From: Bacilli bacterium
Lineage (GTDB): Bacteria; Bacillota_I; Bacilli_A; RF39; UBA660
Length of the DNA stretch: 64,000 bases
NCBI GenBank assembly: GCA_028693035.1
Contig: JAQUWE010000002.1
Location: 20,595-84,594 of the forward strand
Reading direction: 5' to 3'
Below are positions 53,384-62,949 of the stretch, piece by piece. Position 1 is the stretch's first letter, and each line of letters starts with the position of its first letter. A program made the position numbers and the translations under genes. The notes under the pieces are model-generated. The model was given only the letters and a program-made list of their open reading frames with translations, was not told the origin of the DNA and searched no databases.

Positions 53384-54382
53384 TTACTTTTGTTCTTCTT
53401 TTAAAGTTGCATACATAACGGCTTTAATGGTATGTAAACGGTTTTCTGCTTGATCCATTACTTTGGACTGGTTTGATTCAAAGACTGTATCGGTCACTTC
53501 CATCTCTTCTATTCCAAATTTATCAAACATTTCTTTTCCTATTTTGGTTTTTATATTATGAAAAGAAGGTAGACAGTGTAAAAATATAGCATTGTCTTTT
53601 GCCAAATCCATTACCGTTTGATTGATTTGATAAGGTCTAAGCTCTTGAATTCTCTTCTCCCATATTTCAGCAGCTTCTCCCATAGATACCCAAACGTCTG
53701 TATAAAGAACATCCGCGTCTTTCACGCCTTCTTCTACCTTTTCTGTAAGGGTTATGGTAGCACCGTTTTGTAAAGCAATTTCTTGGCACTGTTTTACAAG
53801 TTCTTCATTTGGAAATAAAGCAGAAGGTGCGCAACAAGTAAAATGGATTCCCATCTTAGCGCAGGCAACCATCAAAGAATTTCCTACATTATTTCTAGCA
53901 TCCCCTAAATACACAAAGTGAAGTCCTTTTAAGTATCCAAAATTTTCTTCCATGGTAAGTAGGTCCGCTAACATCTGGGTAGGATGAAATTCATTGGTGA
54001 GTCCATTCCAAACTGGTACAGAAGCGTTGTCAGCAAGTTCTTCGACGATATCTTGTCCAAATCCTCTATACTCAATACCATCATACATTCTAGATAAAAC
54101 CCTAGCTGTATCTTTGATACTTTCTTTTTTTCCCATTTGTGATCCTGTAGGTCCTAGGTAAGTAACACCCATTCCTAAATCCATCGCACTTACTTCAAAA
54201 GCACATCTGGTTCTTGTAGAATCTTTTTCAAAGATAAGAGCTACATTTTTTTCTTTTAAATAAGCATGTGATTCTTTCTTTTTCTTTTTTTCTTTAAAGG
54301 CTTTAGACAAAGAAAGTAAATACTTAATTTCTTCAGTACTATAATCTAATAACTTTAAAAAATCTCTTCCATATAAGTTCAT
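53384..54382 (-). CDS. arcB: Ornithine carbamoyltransferase (catabolic)
   Basis: 332 aa. Carbamoyl-phosphate site F-E-K-D-S-T-R-T-R (about 51-59), [11 protein letters not shown] (about 133-143), and ornithine site F-L-H-C-L-P-S-F-H (about 269-277; H-C-L-P). In this operon it runs in the catabolic direction, forming carbamoyl phosphate and ornithine from citrulline. The ATG lies right after the arcA stop with the ribosome site inside the arcA end. Confidence 0.97.
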   Translation of the reverse strand: MNLYGRDFLKLLDYSTEEIKYLLSLSKAFKEKKKKKESHAYLKEKNVALIFEKDSTRTRCAFEVSAMDLGMGVTYLGPTGSQMGKKESIKDTARVLSRMYDGIEYRGFGQDIVEELADNASVPVWNGLTNEFHPTQMLADLLTMEENFGYLKGLHFVYLGDARNNVGNSLMVACAKMGIHFTCCAPSALFPNEELVKQCQEIALQNGATITLTEKVEEGVKDADVLYTDVWVSMGEAAEIWEKRIQELRPYQINQTVMDLAKDNAIFLHCLPSFHNIKTKIGKEMFDKFGIEEMEVTDTVFESNQSKVMDQAENRLHTIKAVMYATLKEEQK

Positions 54383-54383
54383 T

Positions 54384-55613
54384 TTAATCCTCCCTTATCA
54401 AAGGCATACTCATACAACGTGGACCTCCGCGTCCTCTTGAAAGTTCAGCACCATGCATCTCTAATACCGTAAGCCCTGCTTCTTTTAATACTTGGTTGGT
54501 CATATTGTTTCGGTCATACACAATTACAACGCCAGGCGCTATACAAAGGGTATTAGAACCATCATTCCACTGTTCTCTTTCCGCAGAAACTTTGTCTCCT
54601 CCCGCACATGGTATTAACTTGATTTCTTTATCTAAATAGAATGATAAAATATTTTCTAAAGAATCATTGATTTCTTTTACATTTAAGTCTTCATCACTAT
54701 CTGGATCATTTCCTTCTTTGATTTCAAAAACTTGTAAAGTATCCATAATACCTGGATGATATGTAAATTTATCATGATCAATTTGTGTAAATACAGTATC
54801 TAGGTGCATGAAAGCTCTACTGTTTGGAATATTGAAAGCTAAGATTGTGTCAATAGTACAATCAGGATCTTTGAAGATGTTTTTAGCAAGCTGATCAATG
54901 GCTTCTGCACTGGTTCTTTGTGAAATACCAACGGCTAATATATGTTCATTTAAATTTAAAACGTCACCACCTTCTGTATGGTGTGGAAGAATGCGGTCAT
55001 AGTACTTGTCCACTTTAAAATCAGGATGGTAGGTGAAAACATATTCTCCATAAAGGGTTTCTCTATTTCTTGTAACAGAATACATTTTATTAAGTGCGAC
55101 CCCGTTTCCTATACAAGCAAAAGGATCTCTTGTAAAGTATAGGTTTGGCATTGGTTCTGCTAAAAATTTAGATTCTTCGGTAACCAAGTCCACCAATGAT
55201 TTTTCTATTTCTCTTTTTTTTCTATCTAATTCACTGATTTGAATTCCTTCCATTGTTTTTAAGACAAGTTCTTTTTCATCTCTAAAACTATTCAAATATT
55301 CAAATACTAAATTTTTATATTTTGGTGTACGAATACCAGCTTCATAAATAAATTGTTTAATAAACTTTTCTCTAATTTCTTCGCTCATTTTAAGAACATC
55401 TGCGACTAAATCTTCTAAGAAAACAACCTCTACATTATTTTCCCTTAAAATATTAACAAATTCTTCATGTTCTTTTTGGGCATCTGGTAGATAAGGAATA
55501 TCATCAAAAAGTAATTGTTCTAAAGTATCTGGTGTTAAATTGAGTAACTCATTTCCTGGTCTATGTACGAGTACCTTTCTAAGTGGTTTAATTTCACTTG
55601 TAACGTGTATCAT
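54384..55613 (-). CDS. arcA: Arginine deiminase
   Basis: 409 aa. L-Y-F-T-R-D-P-F-A (about 163-171), [10 protein letters not shown] (about 217-226; His and Asp of the catalytic set), M-H-L-D-T-V-F-T and the C-terminal [12 protein letters not shown] with the nucleophilic Cys. It hydrolyses arginine to citrulline and ammonia; first gene of the operon. GGAGG lies 6 nt before the ATG. Confidence 0.98.
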   Translation of the reverse strand: MIHVTSEIKPLRKVLVHRPGNELLNLTPDTLEQLLFDDIPYLPDAQKEHEEFVNILRENNVEVVFLEDLVADVLKMSEEIREKFIKQFIYEAGIRTPKYKNLVFEYLNSFRDEKELVLKTMEGIQISELDRKKREIEKSLVDLVTEESKFLAEPMPNLYFTRDPFACIGNGVALNKMYSVTRNRETLYGEYVFTYHPDFKVDKYYDRILPHHTEGGDVLNLNEHILAVGISQRTSAEAIDQLAKNIFKDPDCTIDTILAFNIPNSRAFMHLDTVFTQIDHDKFTYHPGIMDTLQVFEIKEGNDPDSDEDLNVKEINDSLENILSFYLDKEIKLIPCAGGDKVSAEREQWNDGSNTLCIAPGVVIVYDRNNMTNQVLKEAGLTVLEMHGAELSRGRGGPRCMSMPLIRED

Positions 55614-55640
55614 TTTTTCCTCCTTCTTTATTATAAATTC

Positions 55641-55697
55641 CTTATTATTTTTCTATCAATAATAGGAAATTATACCTTTTTTTACTTTTTTACTACA
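55641..55697 (-). promoter_or_regulatory. arc operon promoter and overlapping dyad
   Basis: Minus strand TGTAGT (55697-55692), 17 bp, TATAAT (55674-55669). An imperfect dyad with arms TCCTATTATT and AATAATAAGGA (55669-55641) covers the start site, a likely operator. GTAAC direct repeats flank the -35. Confidence 0.5.
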
Positions 55698-55730
55698 GTT
55701 ACTACTTTGTTACGTTATCTATTTTTGTAT

Positions 55731-56450
55731 TTATTTTTTAATTTTGGATAAAAATTCTTTTAATCTTTCTGTTTTGGGATGTTCAAAGATATCCTCTGGT
55801 GAACCTTGTTCAATAATCAATCCATGATCCATGAATAGAACCTTAGAAGCTACATCTTTCGCAAAACGCATCTCATGGGTTACCACAACCATAGTCATTC
55901 CCTTTGTTGCTAAATCTTTCATGAGCTCTAAAACTTCTTCAATCATCTCTGGATCTAATGCCGAAGTAGGTTCATCAAAAAGCATCATATCTGGATTCAT
56001 CATTAAAGCTCTTATAATAGCAACCCTTTGTTGCTGTCCGCCTGACAATTGGTCTGGATAGACATCTTTCTTTTCTATAAGTCCTATCATCTTTAATAGA
56101 GATAATGCTTTTTCCTTTGCTTCTCTTTCCATTAGCTTTTTTGTTTTGATGGGAGCAAGTACAATATTTTCCATAACGGTTAGGTTTTTAAATAGATGAA
56201 AACTTTGAAAAACCATACCAATTTTTGTACGAACCTCATTTATGTTTTTTGGACCAACGGTTTGTCCTTCAAAAATAATTTCACCACTGGTAGGAGTTTC
56301 TAGTAAATTGATACAACGCAAGAATGTGCTTTTGCCACTTCCAGAGGGGCCTATAATAACAATTCTCTCTCCCTTTTGTATTTCTATATTGATATTTTTT
56401 AGAACTTTATTTTTTCCAAAGGATTTTGTCAGTTCTTTAATTTCAAGCAT
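55731..56450 (-). CDS. Polar amino-acid ABC transporter ATPase
   Basis: 239 aa. Walker [10 protein letters not shown] (33-41), signature [10 protein letters not shown] (about 134-143), Walker [14 protein letters not shown] (about 155-167) and H-loop V-V-T-H-E-M. The spelling is typical of GlnQ/ArtM. It energises import through the permease encoded just upstream (8-nt overlap). Next to the arc operon, arginine is the likely cargo, though glutamine or another polar amino acid is possible. Confidence 0.92.
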   Translation of the reverse strand: MLEIKELTKSFGKNKVLKNINIEIQKGERIVIIGPSGSGKSTFLRCINLLETPTSGEIIFEGQTVGPKNINEVRTKIGMVFQSFHLFKNLTVMENIVLAPIKTKKLMEREAKEKALSLLKMIGLIEKKDVYPDQLSGGQQQRVAIIRALMMNPDMMLFDEPTSALDPEMIEEVLELMKDLATKGMTMVVVTHEMRFAKDVASKVLFMDHGLIIEQGSPEDIFEHPKTERLKEFLSKIKK

Positions 56451-57150
56451 GTCTATCTAACTTCCTTTCTAAATTTTCAAGAAGTTTTGAAAGAGAAAGT
56501 GTCATTATCAAATAAATAAGAGCAACTAATATCAGTGGGAAGAAATAATCGTAGGTGGTGGACGCTATAATATCAGAAGCCTTTGTAAGTTCAATAATGC
56601 CGATATAGCCTGCGACAGAAGTCTCTTTTAATAAAGTAATAAATTCATTGCCAAGCGCTGGTAAAACATTTTTAATGGCTTGTGGTAAAATAACATAACG
56701 CATTGTCTTTGCGTATGTAAGACCTAATGATCTAGCCGCTTCATTTTGACCCTTATCAACGGATTCAATACCAGCTCTTATAATTTCTGATACATAAGCG
56801 CCTGAATTGATACCAAAGGCAAGCATACCGACTAAAACAATCGGAATATCTATACTTCTAAAAATAATATAATATAAAATCATAAGTTGTAATAAGACGG
56901 GGGTACCCCTAATGATACTTACATAGATGCGGCATAGTATATCTAAAAATTTTCCTTTTTTCTTTTCCTTATAACGATGACGAAGAAGGGCAACCAGAAT
57001 ACCCAATAGGACCCCTATTAAAACAGCCAATAAAGAAATCAAAATGGTATTTTTAAGTCCCTCTAATATATATTGATAACGATTTTCATAAATGAGTGAG
57101 CGATAAAAGTCATTTCCAAAATCTATAAAAAATTGTTTGATATTATTCAT
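56443..57150 (-). CDS. Polar amino-acid ABC transporter permease
   Basis: 235 aa, about five membrane helices. The family EAA-loop is [22 protein letters not shown] (about 137-158), of the HisM/GlnP type, with [10 protein letters not shown] (about 89-98). It overlaps the ATPase gene and the binding-protein gene by 8 nt each: a three-gene unit. Confidence 0.93.
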   Translation of the reverse strand: MNNIKQFFIDFGNDFYRSLIYENRYQYILEGLKNTILISLLAVLIGVLLGILVALLRHRYKEKKKGKFLDILCRIYVSIIRGTPVLLQLMILYYIIFRSIDIPIVLVGMLAFGINSGAYVSEIIRAGIESVDKGQNEAARSLGLTYAKTMRYVILPQAIKNVLPALGNEFITLLKETSVAGYIGIIELTKASDIIASTTYDYFFPLILVALIYLIMTLSLSKLLENLERKLDRHA

Positions 57151-57868
57151 TGGAATACTTTACCGTATATTCTTCTATTTTATTTTCGCTCATTAATTTT
57201 TTTAAAACAGCATTCATTTTTTCTAATAGTTCTTTATTTCCTTTTTTAACAGCCATGCCATATTTATCGGTAAATAGAACACCTTCTAGGATTTCAAGTT
57301 CTTTATTTTGTTCTACCAATTGTTTAGCAGGCAATATATCCATAATAATACAGTCTGCTTTTTCACTTTTTACATCTTCGGCAGCTGTTAAATATTTTTT
57401 ATGGGTTCTTATGGTCGCTTTTTTATAATTCTTTTGGGCATACGCATCCGCCACTGTTCCAAGTTGGACACTTATATCTTTTCCGTCTAAATCTTTAATA
57501 GAACGCAAAAGACTTCCCTTTTTTACAACGACAACCTGCTTAGATACAGCATATTCTATTGTAAAATCCACTTGTTTTTGTCTTTCCTTTGTAATACTAA
57601 GTCCTGCTGCTGCAAAGTCAGCTTTTCCACTTTTAATTTCATTCATTAAAGAATCAAAGGCAACATCTTTGACAATTAATTTCTTGTTTAGTGTTTTTGC
57701 TATTTCTTTTGCAATTTCAATATCAACACCTACAATTTTTTTATTTTGGTAAAATTCATAAGGAGAAAATCCTGCCTCTGTTACCATAATAAGTTCATTT
57801 TTATTTCTCGTACAGCTAGATACAACACACAACAATATGACCAAGAACAAAATTCTTACATATTTCAT
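57143..57868 (-). CDS. Amino-acid-binding lipoprotein (SBP family 3)
   Basis: 241 aa. Signal peptide with lipobox V-V-S-S-C (Cys19). The mature protein has G-F-S-P-Y-E-F and G-V-D-I-E-I-A-K-E-I-A (about 47-57), F-D-S-L-M-N-E-I-K-S-G-K-A-D-F-A-A-A-G (about 71-89) and D-I-L-P-A-K-Q-L-V. These are the ligand-site patterns of family-3 binding proteins for Arg/Gln/His. First gene of the importer operon, divergent from the disrupted gene at 58064. Confidence 0.92.
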   Translation of the reverse strand: MKYVRILFLVILLCVVSSCTRNKNELIMVTEAGFSPYEFYQNKKIVGVDIEIAKEIAKTLNKKLIVKDVAFDSLMNEIKSGKADFAAAGLSITKERQKQVDFTIEYAVSKQVVVVKKGSLLRSIKDLDGKDISVQLGTVADAYAQKNYKKATIRTHKKYLTAAEDVKSEKADCIIMDILPAKQLVEQNKELEILEGVLFTDKYGMAVKKGNKELLEKMNAVLKKLMSENKIEEYTVKYSNE

Positions 57869-57917
57869 ACGCTACCCTACCTTATATTATCCCCATTTTA
57901 ACACCAAAAGGAATCAT

Positions 57918-57954
57918 TGTAAACCTATAAAACTTAAATTGAGTTTGGTTTACA
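57918..57954. promoter_or_regulatory. Dyad in the divergent promoter region
   Basis: TGTAAACC (57918-57925) and GGTTTACA (57947-57954), 21 bp apart, between the importer operon and the interrupted binding-protein gene. A TATAAT at 57981-57986 lies downstream for the plus-strand gene. Possible shared operator. Confidence 0.4.
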
Positions 57955-58063
57955 TCTGATTTGTTTATTATATTTTTGTTTATAATAAAACCAATATCCC
58001 TATCTGCACCAATTTTACCAAAAAGAATACAATAAACTAGAAAATAAAAAGGAGGTATGTTTT

Positions 58064-58348
58064 TTGAAGAAAATTTTATTTTCTATCATAAGCATTGTTA
58101 TTATTGCTTTAGTGGTTTGCTTATTTGTCTTTACCCAAGATAAAAAAGAACAAACAAAAGTAAAAGTAGCAGAAGTTACACACAGTATCTTTTATGCGCC
58201 ACAGTATGCGGCTCATGCTCTTGGATACTTTGAGGAGGAAGGTCTTGATGTAGAACTTAATCTAGTACCAGGTGCAGATAAAGTTACTGCTGCTGTTTTA
58301 TCAGGAGATGTTCAAATTGGATTTTGTGGAAGTGAAGCTACAATCTAG
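58064..58348 (+). pseudogene. 5' fragment of an ABC substrate-binding protein gene (NMT1/SsuA/TauA-like), cut by the mobile element
   Basis: TTG start at 58064 with AAGGAGGT 7 nt upstream. Signal/anchor segment (about 5-23), then V-T-H-S-I-F-Y-A-P-Q-Y-A-A (about 39-51), G-Y-F-E-E-E-G-L-D-V-E and G-D-V-Q-I-G-F-C-G-S-E-A-T-I, the N-lobe of NitT/TauT/thiamine-precursor-type binding proteins, normally about 320 aa. It stops at TAG 58346, where element DNA begins. Homologues go on with Y-V after this point, so host sequence probably extends to about 58347. The rest of the gene should lie beyond the right end of the element. Confidence 0.85.
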
Positions 58349-60064
58349 ATTGTAGTCGGTTGCGGGGAAAATAGTAAGCTCGTCAAACACGAACTTAATA
58401 GTATCTTCCGGCAACTTTAAAAATTGATTTAAGACCGGTTGTTTCGTATCATAAAGAAGGGTACTCTTCTTTCCAATTTTAAATACAATATCTAAATTTA
58501 CAATTTTTCGATCATTGTTTTCTTTTGATACATAAATTTTATCAATCAGTAAATCCATTAATCCAGTAAAATTAACATCAACATCAATTTCCGTTTTTAA
58601 AGAGTTAAATAATAATTCAATTTGGTTACTGTAACTATCATCTTTAGATAATTTAATTTCAATATCTTTCATCTGCACTTTGATATTATTTAATCTTGTG
58701 TTTAAAACTTCATTTTGATTTGCAAACTCTTCATTTGATAAATGATTTTCCATTACTAACTCAAGAAGCTTCTCTTTTTTTGATTCCAAAGTCATAATCT
58801 CTTTATTTAATATAGAAATTTTTTGTGTTAAATCAGCATCTTTATTATAAGTTTTGATTCTATTCATTAATGAGTTTAAAATATTATCTTTATTATTTAA
58901 GAATTTTTTAATAATATCTTTAAAAATAATATCTAATTCACTTTCTTTTAATAATGGACTATCACAATATTCTTTTCCTTTTTTATAAAGACGACAAGAC
59001 CAATACCGGTAATCATTCACTCTCCCTTTTTTTACCCCTGATCTAGTATAAGCACAATTATGATCTTTACAAATTAATTTTCCACTATAAGCAAAATTGG
59101 AGCGAACTGTTAATCGTTGATTATTCTGATATCCAATTCGTTTTTTTTCTAATTCCTTATTTACTTTATTCCAAACTTCTTCACTTACTATGGGAGGAAC
59201 TTTTTCTTTATCTTCATAAACCATCCAATTGTCATCCTCAATTTTTTTTCTTTTTCCACTTTTATAATCAATAACGGTTGTCTTTCCACCACAATAATAC
59301 CCTTTGTATTTTGGATTCATTAAAATTCTTCTAATTGTTGTTGAATCAATTGGGTTTCCTTTTCGATTGAAATGTCCTAGTCGTTCTAGTTCTAATGCTG
59401 TTTTCTTTAAACTAGAGTAAGAATCATATAGAGTATACATTTTTTTCACAATGATTGCTTCTTCTTCAATAATCTTTAATGTCCCTTTTTCTTTTTCATA
59501 GCCGAAGATATTATTTGTTCCAAGGACAACTCCTCTTTTAATGGATTGTTTTAATCCAAACTTAACATTTTCAGATAATTTTCGCAAATCATCCTGTGCA
59601 ATACTTGCCATTAGAGTTAATCTAAACTCAGAATCTGGCAAGATGGTATTGATGTTATCATTTAAGAAATAAACGCCTATACCGAACTTTAATAAGTCCT
59701 GGGTATATTTTATACTGTCTAAGGTATTTCTCGCAAATCTGGGCACGCTTTTCGTTAAAATAAGGTCAAATCTGTCACTTTTCGCATCACTGATCATCCT
59801 TAAGAAATCATCACGTTTTTCCACATTTTTTCCTGATATTCCTTCATCAATATATCCCGTTACAAAAGTCCAATTAGGATAACTGTTTATCATAGAAGTA
59901 AAATAATCAACTTGATTCACAACAGATGTCGCCTGTTCTTCACTATCGCTTGATACCCTGGCATAAAAAGTAACTCGAAGTCGTAAATCAAACATTGATT
60001 TTCCACTTAATATATGATTCCTAATTTCAATTAAACGATTATACTTTTCATACTCATGCATCAT
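58301..60064 (-). CDS. Large serine recombinase (integrase) of the element
   Basis: 587 aa from ATG 60064, with GAGGAGG 4 nt upstream. Resolvase domain (about 30-180) with Y-A-R-V-S-S-D (catalytic Ser38) and T-K-S-V-P-R-F-A-R-N. Recombinase domain (about 190-300) has T-I-R-R-I-L-M-N-P-K-Y-K-G-Y-Y. The zinc-ribbon (C-K-D-H-N-C and later C-R-L, Y-C-D) and a coiled coil (about 400-485) follow. It integrates DNA between attP and attB and lies beside attL as usual. Its last 13 codons (after N-L-D) lie in host DNA, so the C-terminus differs between integrated and circular forms. Confidence 0.93.
   Translation of the reverse strand: MMHEYEKYNRLIEIRNHILSGKSMFDLRLRVTFYARVSSDSEEQATSVVNQVDYFTSMINSYPNWTFVTGYIDEGISGKNVEKRDDFLRMISDAKSDRFDLILTKSVPRFARNTLDSIKYTQDLLKFGIGVYFLNDNINTILPDSEFRLTLMASIAQDDLRKLSENVKFGLKQSIKRGVVLGTNNIFGYEKEKGTLKIIEEEAIIVKKMYTLYDSYSSLKKTALELERLGHFNRKGNPIDSTTIRRILMNPKYKGYYCGGKTTVIDYKSGKRKKIEDDNWMVYEDKEKVPPIVSEEVWNKVNKELEKKRIGYQNNQRLTVRSNFAYSGKLICKDHNCAYTRSGVKKGRVNDYRYWSCRLYKKGKEYCDSPLLKESELDIIFKDIIKKFLNNKDNILNSLMNRIKTYNKDADLTQKISILNKEIMTLESKKEKLLELVMENHLSNEEFANQNEVLNTRLNNIKVQMKDIEIKLSKDDSYSNQIELLFNSLKTEIDVDVNFTGLMDLLIDKIYVSKENNDRKIVNLDIVFKIGKKSTLLYDTKQPVLNQFLKLPEDTIKFVFDELTIFPATDYNLDCSFTSTKSNLNIS
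58338..58355. other. attL junction of the integrated element (perfect 18-bp palindrome)
   Basis: CTACAATCT (58338-58346) followed directly by AGATTGTAG (58347-58355). Host reading frame is recognisable up to here, and recombinase coding sequence continues on the other side, so the crossover lies within this palindrome. Confidence 0.65.
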
Positions 60065-60323
60065 TTTCCTCCTCCTCTTGCCCTTCATTATAACTCTGTT
60101 TTGGAGAATGTGTTCGATTGTCTACATTTTTATGAATGTTTTTAAAATGTTCTATTATTTGAAATACTTCTTTATCTATTTCTTTTTTTATTTGTTCATA
60201 CACATAATATGATATTTCATTTTTATCATAAATCCGTTTTAATAAGAATTTTTCTAGTATTAAATCTAAATGTCTTTGTGATATTATTTCCGCATTTATT
60301 ACTTCTAAATTAGTATTCTGCAT
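60054..60323 (-). CDS. Small helical protein preceding the recombinase
   Basis: 89 aa from ATG 60323, with AGGTGAT 4 nt upstream. L-D-L-I-L-E-K-F-L-L-K-R-I-Y-D-K-N-E-I-S (about 19-38) resembles the SHOCT-like short helical motif found in element-borne proteins next to recombinases. The acidic C-terminus overlaps the recombinase start by 11 nt, so the genes are coupled. Function unknown; perhaps a recombination accessory. Confidence 0.6.
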   Translation of the reverse strand: MQNTNLEVINAEIISQRHLDLILEKFLLKRIYDKNEISYYVYEQIKKEIDKEVFQIIEHFKNIHKNVDNRTHSPKQSYNEGQEEEENDA

Positions 60324-60443
60324 AACTATCACCTAATAAATATGTATGAAATAATAAGACATTTATGTTGAAACTAGTTTTATTGATATTTAATATAATA
60401 TTATATTTTACATAAATCCCTCCTGATTTTTAAATTTAAATAA

Positions 60444-60617
60444 TTATTTGTTTTTATCATCTTTAAATATTTGTACATTGTCCAAAACATAATCTTTTAT
60501 GGAAGATTCAAGGACACTTTGAATTGTTGTCTTATTTTGTTTTACAATCTTTTTAAATGCGTTATATAGATTTTTATTGATCCTCGTTTTCGCAACAAAT
60601 TTATTATCTTTTATAAT
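60444..60617 (-). CDS. Ribbon-helix-helix (Arc/CopG-like) small protein with non-AUG start
   Basis: About 57 aa. V-A-K-T-R-I-N-K-N-L-Y-N-A-F-K-K-I (about 8-24) is a beta-strand then helix, followed by T-I-Q-S-V-L-E-S-S-I-K-D-Y-V, the RHH DNA-binding pattern. A full ribosome site AAGGAGGTGATC lies just upstream. No ATG is in frame: ATT 60617 (5 nt spacing) or ATA 60614 (8 nt) are the best starts; GTG 60623 would overlap the site. It probably regulates the recombinase operon or excision. Confidence 0.6.
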   Translation of the reverse strand: MIKDNKFVAKTRINKNLYNAFKKIVKQNKTTIQSVLESSIKDYVLDNVQIFKDDKNK

Positions 60618-60727
60618 GATCACCTCCTTTCATAAATTTTAATAATGAGATTTTCACGATAAGAACTAGTTTTTTGTGGTACAAATCCGTGTATGCTTTT
60701 TTAGCAGGATAACTATGGCTGACATAC

Positions 60728-60746
60728 AAATACCCAGTGGGTATTT
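60728..60746. promoter_or_regulatory. 19-bp perfect inverted repeat, possible operator
   Basis: AAATACCCA-G-TGGGTATTT, about 110 bp upstream of the RHH gene. It is suited to a dimeric regulator such as the RHH protein. Confidence 0.5.
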
Positions 60747-61220
60747 AGCCCTAAATATAAAGGATTATGCAATTTTTGTTTGTCATACATAGGGGGGCTA
60801 AGTCATCCATTTGTACACACAATTTTTTATACTTTTTATAGTGTTTTAGACCAATGTCATTCATTTGTTATACCGTTTGTACTAACATTTGTTATAACAA
60901 AAAAGACAAAAAGGTACCAAAAATATTGTTTTTCATATATTGATTGGTACCTTAATTTAATTTTAAAATTAAATTGGTATAATTTATTCATAGATAATAG
61001 TTCTTTATTATTTACATTATTTTATCTCCCTTTCGATTATTATTTATTTACATCTCTCCTAAACAAAAAAACACAAAGAATATAATTCCTGTGTTAAAAT
61101 AATAACTATTTTACCAATTATACCTATCCTAATGGTTTTTTTCAAGCAATTTTTGGTTTTATTTGGTCTTTTTCGGTTTTATTTGGTTTTTTTTGGTATT
61201 TATTAAAATTTACTAGAAAA
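60747..61220. other. Gene-free AT-rich stretch with inverted repeats
   Basis: No convincing gene lies between the 19-bp operator and the RT terminator. Seen here: a 22-bp perfect AT palindrome (60954-60975, arms AATTTAATTTT), GGTACC-bearing inverted arms (60913 and 60946), two ATTTGTTATA repeats near 60864 and 60885, and a twice-repeated GGTTTTATTTGGT (about 61153-61190). Confidence 0.5.
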
Positions 61221-61226
61221 ACAAAT

Positions 61227-61254
61227 AAAAGAGTGCACTTTTTTGCACACTTTT
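61227..61254. terminator. Hairpin terminator downstream of the RT gene
   Basis: AAAAG-A-GTGCA and TGCAC-A-CTTTT arms around CTTTTT; one A-A mismatch. About 180 bp after the RT stop. Confidence 0.5.
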
Positions 61255-61431
61255 AACATTCTACTATATTTTACCATTTAATATATTTAAATCAATTTTT
61301 TCTATCATTCATTTCTCATGCAATTTATATTTTTTTCGTTTTTAGCATTTATTATTATAGAATTATTAATTTGTCAAAAATTTTTTTGAATTTTTTGATA
61401 TTATTTACTTTTACTTAATTTGCTATTTTTT

Positions 61432-62466
61432 TTAATTTTTTTTATTTAAATCAAATAGAATTTGTTTTTCATATTTGTTTTTAAGGTTATAACTATTACT
61501 ATGTTTGATATGTCCTAAAAAACTATTATAGGATAACTGCACATGTTTATAGTCTAATTTACCCATTAAGTGTAACTTGTTCCATTTTTTTATATTCTTT
61601 AAAATTTTCTTTTTACATCGTTTTCTAATCATAATATGAGTCTCATATACTTTATAACCACAGAAATCAATTCCTAATTTACTGGGGTAATATCTCGTTT
61701 TTTTATTTAATTCTAGTTCTAATTTGATATTTAAAAATTCACTTATTTTATTTAATATTTCTTTCGCACCTTCTCTATCTTTAGTAAGAATAATAAAATC
61801 ATCCATGTAACGAAGATAGTACTTACATTTAAGATTATATTTAACATAAGAGTCTAATTCATTTAAATATATATTTGCAAAATACTGGCTCGTATAATTT
61901 CCTATAGGTAGACCGTCTTCGTTATTATTTTCATATATCAATTTTCTAGTAAACTCTAATAATAACTTATCATCAATATGTTTTTTTAATATAGTAAAAA
62001 GTATATCTACCTTAATATTATAAAAGAACTTTCTTATGTCACATTTAACTACATAGTAGTGCTGATACTCTTTTTTCATCATTTGCATAAACTTCTGTAG
62101 TCTATATATAGATTTATGCACACCTTTATTTTCTATACAGGCATAGCTATCAAAAATAAATCTTGGAAGCCAGTACGGTTTTATGAATTCCTCTATATAC
62201 CATTGATGCACAATCCTATCTTTGTATTTTAGTTTTCTTATTACTCTCTCTTTTGGTTCGTGAATAATAAACGCAGTATAAATTCCTAGCTTATAAGTTT
62301 TATTTTTAATACTATTCATTAAATTAATAAGATTGTTTTCTAAATCCAATTCATAAAGTAATACCTCTCTTCTGTAAGATTTACCTTTAGAAGCCCTTTT
62401 TTCAGCTTCTAAAATTTTTTCAAAAGTTAAATGATTATAAAATATATTTCTTATTGTTTTAGACAT
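61432..62466 (-). CDS. DGR reverse transcriptase
   Basis: 344 aa. RT motifs in order: K-C-D-I-R-K-F-F-Y-N (141-150, first catalytic Asp143), the DGR-typical motif G-L-P-I-G-N-Y-T-S-Q-Y-F-A-N-I-Y-L (185-201), and the catalytic Y-M-D-D-F (220-224). Then G-I-D-F-C-G-Y-K-V-Y and a short thumb. No maturase or RNase H domain, so it is not a group II intron RT. With Avd it copies the TR RNA with adenine-directed errors, and the cDNA replaces the variable repeat of a target gene. Start ATG 62466 overlaps avd by 16 nt. Confidence 0.93.
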   Translation of the reverse strand: MSKTIRNIFYNHLTFEKILEAEKRASKGKSYRREVLLYELDLENNLINLMNSIKNKTYKLGIYTAFIIHEPKERVIRKLKYKDRIVHQWYIEEFIKPYWLPRFIFDSYACIENKGVHKSIYRLQKFMQMMKKEYQHYYVVKCDIRKFFYNIKVDILFTILKKHIDDKLLLEFTRKLIYENNNEDGLPIGNYTSQYFANIYLNELDSYVKYNLKCKYYLRYMDDFIILTKDREGAKEILNKISEFLNIKLELELNKKTRYYPSKLGIDFCGYKVYETHIMIRKRCKKKILKNIKKWNKLHLMGKLDYKHVQLSYNSFLGHIKHSNSYNLKNKYEKQILFDLNKKN

Positions 62467-62801
62467 GATTTAATCCAGCCACCTAACAAATTAGATGTAT
62501 CGGTTATTTTTCTTGAAAATGCCTCATAATTTCTTACATTTATGTATTTATACTTATAACTGATTCTTACATAAACTTTTAATACTTTTAACTGTATATC
62601 CAAAGTACCTAGAGTATGCAATCTCTTAAATTTATCTTTTTCTTTATGACTTTCGATAATAGTTACTATCCCTTTATTAATACTATTTTTAATATCACCT
62701 ACTAAAAAATATCTTTCACTTTTGGGGTATTTCTTTAATAATTCGTTACTATAGTACATCATATCTAAATATTTTTTGTATATTATTAAATCCTCTAACA
62801 T
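62451..62801 (-). CDS. avd: Avd-like accessory variability protein (four-helix bundle)
   Basis: 116 aa from ATG 62801, with AGGTGATT immediately upstream. L-E-D-L-I-I-Y-K-K-Y-L-D-M-M-Y-Y (2-17), Y-P-K-S-E-R-Y-F-L-V-G-D-I-K (about 25-38) and the C-terminal N-L-L-G-G-W-I-K-S-C match the Avd/S23-like four-helix family. Avd forms a pentamer that binds the RT and the template RNA and is required for mutagenic retrohoming. It sits between TR and RT, overlapping the RT start. Confidence 0.88.
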   Translation of the reverse strand: MLEDLIIYKKYLDMMYYSNELLKKYPKSERYFLVGDIKNSINKGIVTIIESHKEKDKFKRLHTLGTLDIQLKVLKVYVRISYKYKYINVRNYEAFSRKITDTSNLLGGWIKSCLKQ

Positions 62802-62872
62802 AATCACCTCAAAAAAATATAGAATCTAATTTTCATATGCTACTACTAACTAGGTTCTATTGTTTATATTTT

Positions 62873-62889
62873 TTATCCAATTTGGATAA
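62873..62889. repeat. 17-bp inverted repeat downstream of the TR
   Basis: TTATCCAA-T-TTGGATAA between TR and avd. It could form an RNA hairpin in the template transcript. Confidence 0.45.
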
Positions 62890-62949
62890 GGACTTTGACC
62901 TGTTTTAAATAATTCTCTACAAATATTAATTATATCTTCAAGACTATAG

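Noticed and set aside
60780..61085. 101-codon open frame on the plus strand in the element
   Set aside because: No ribosome site, AT-driven composition (Phe/Tyr/Leu/Thr) and overlap with palindromes; it looks like chance.
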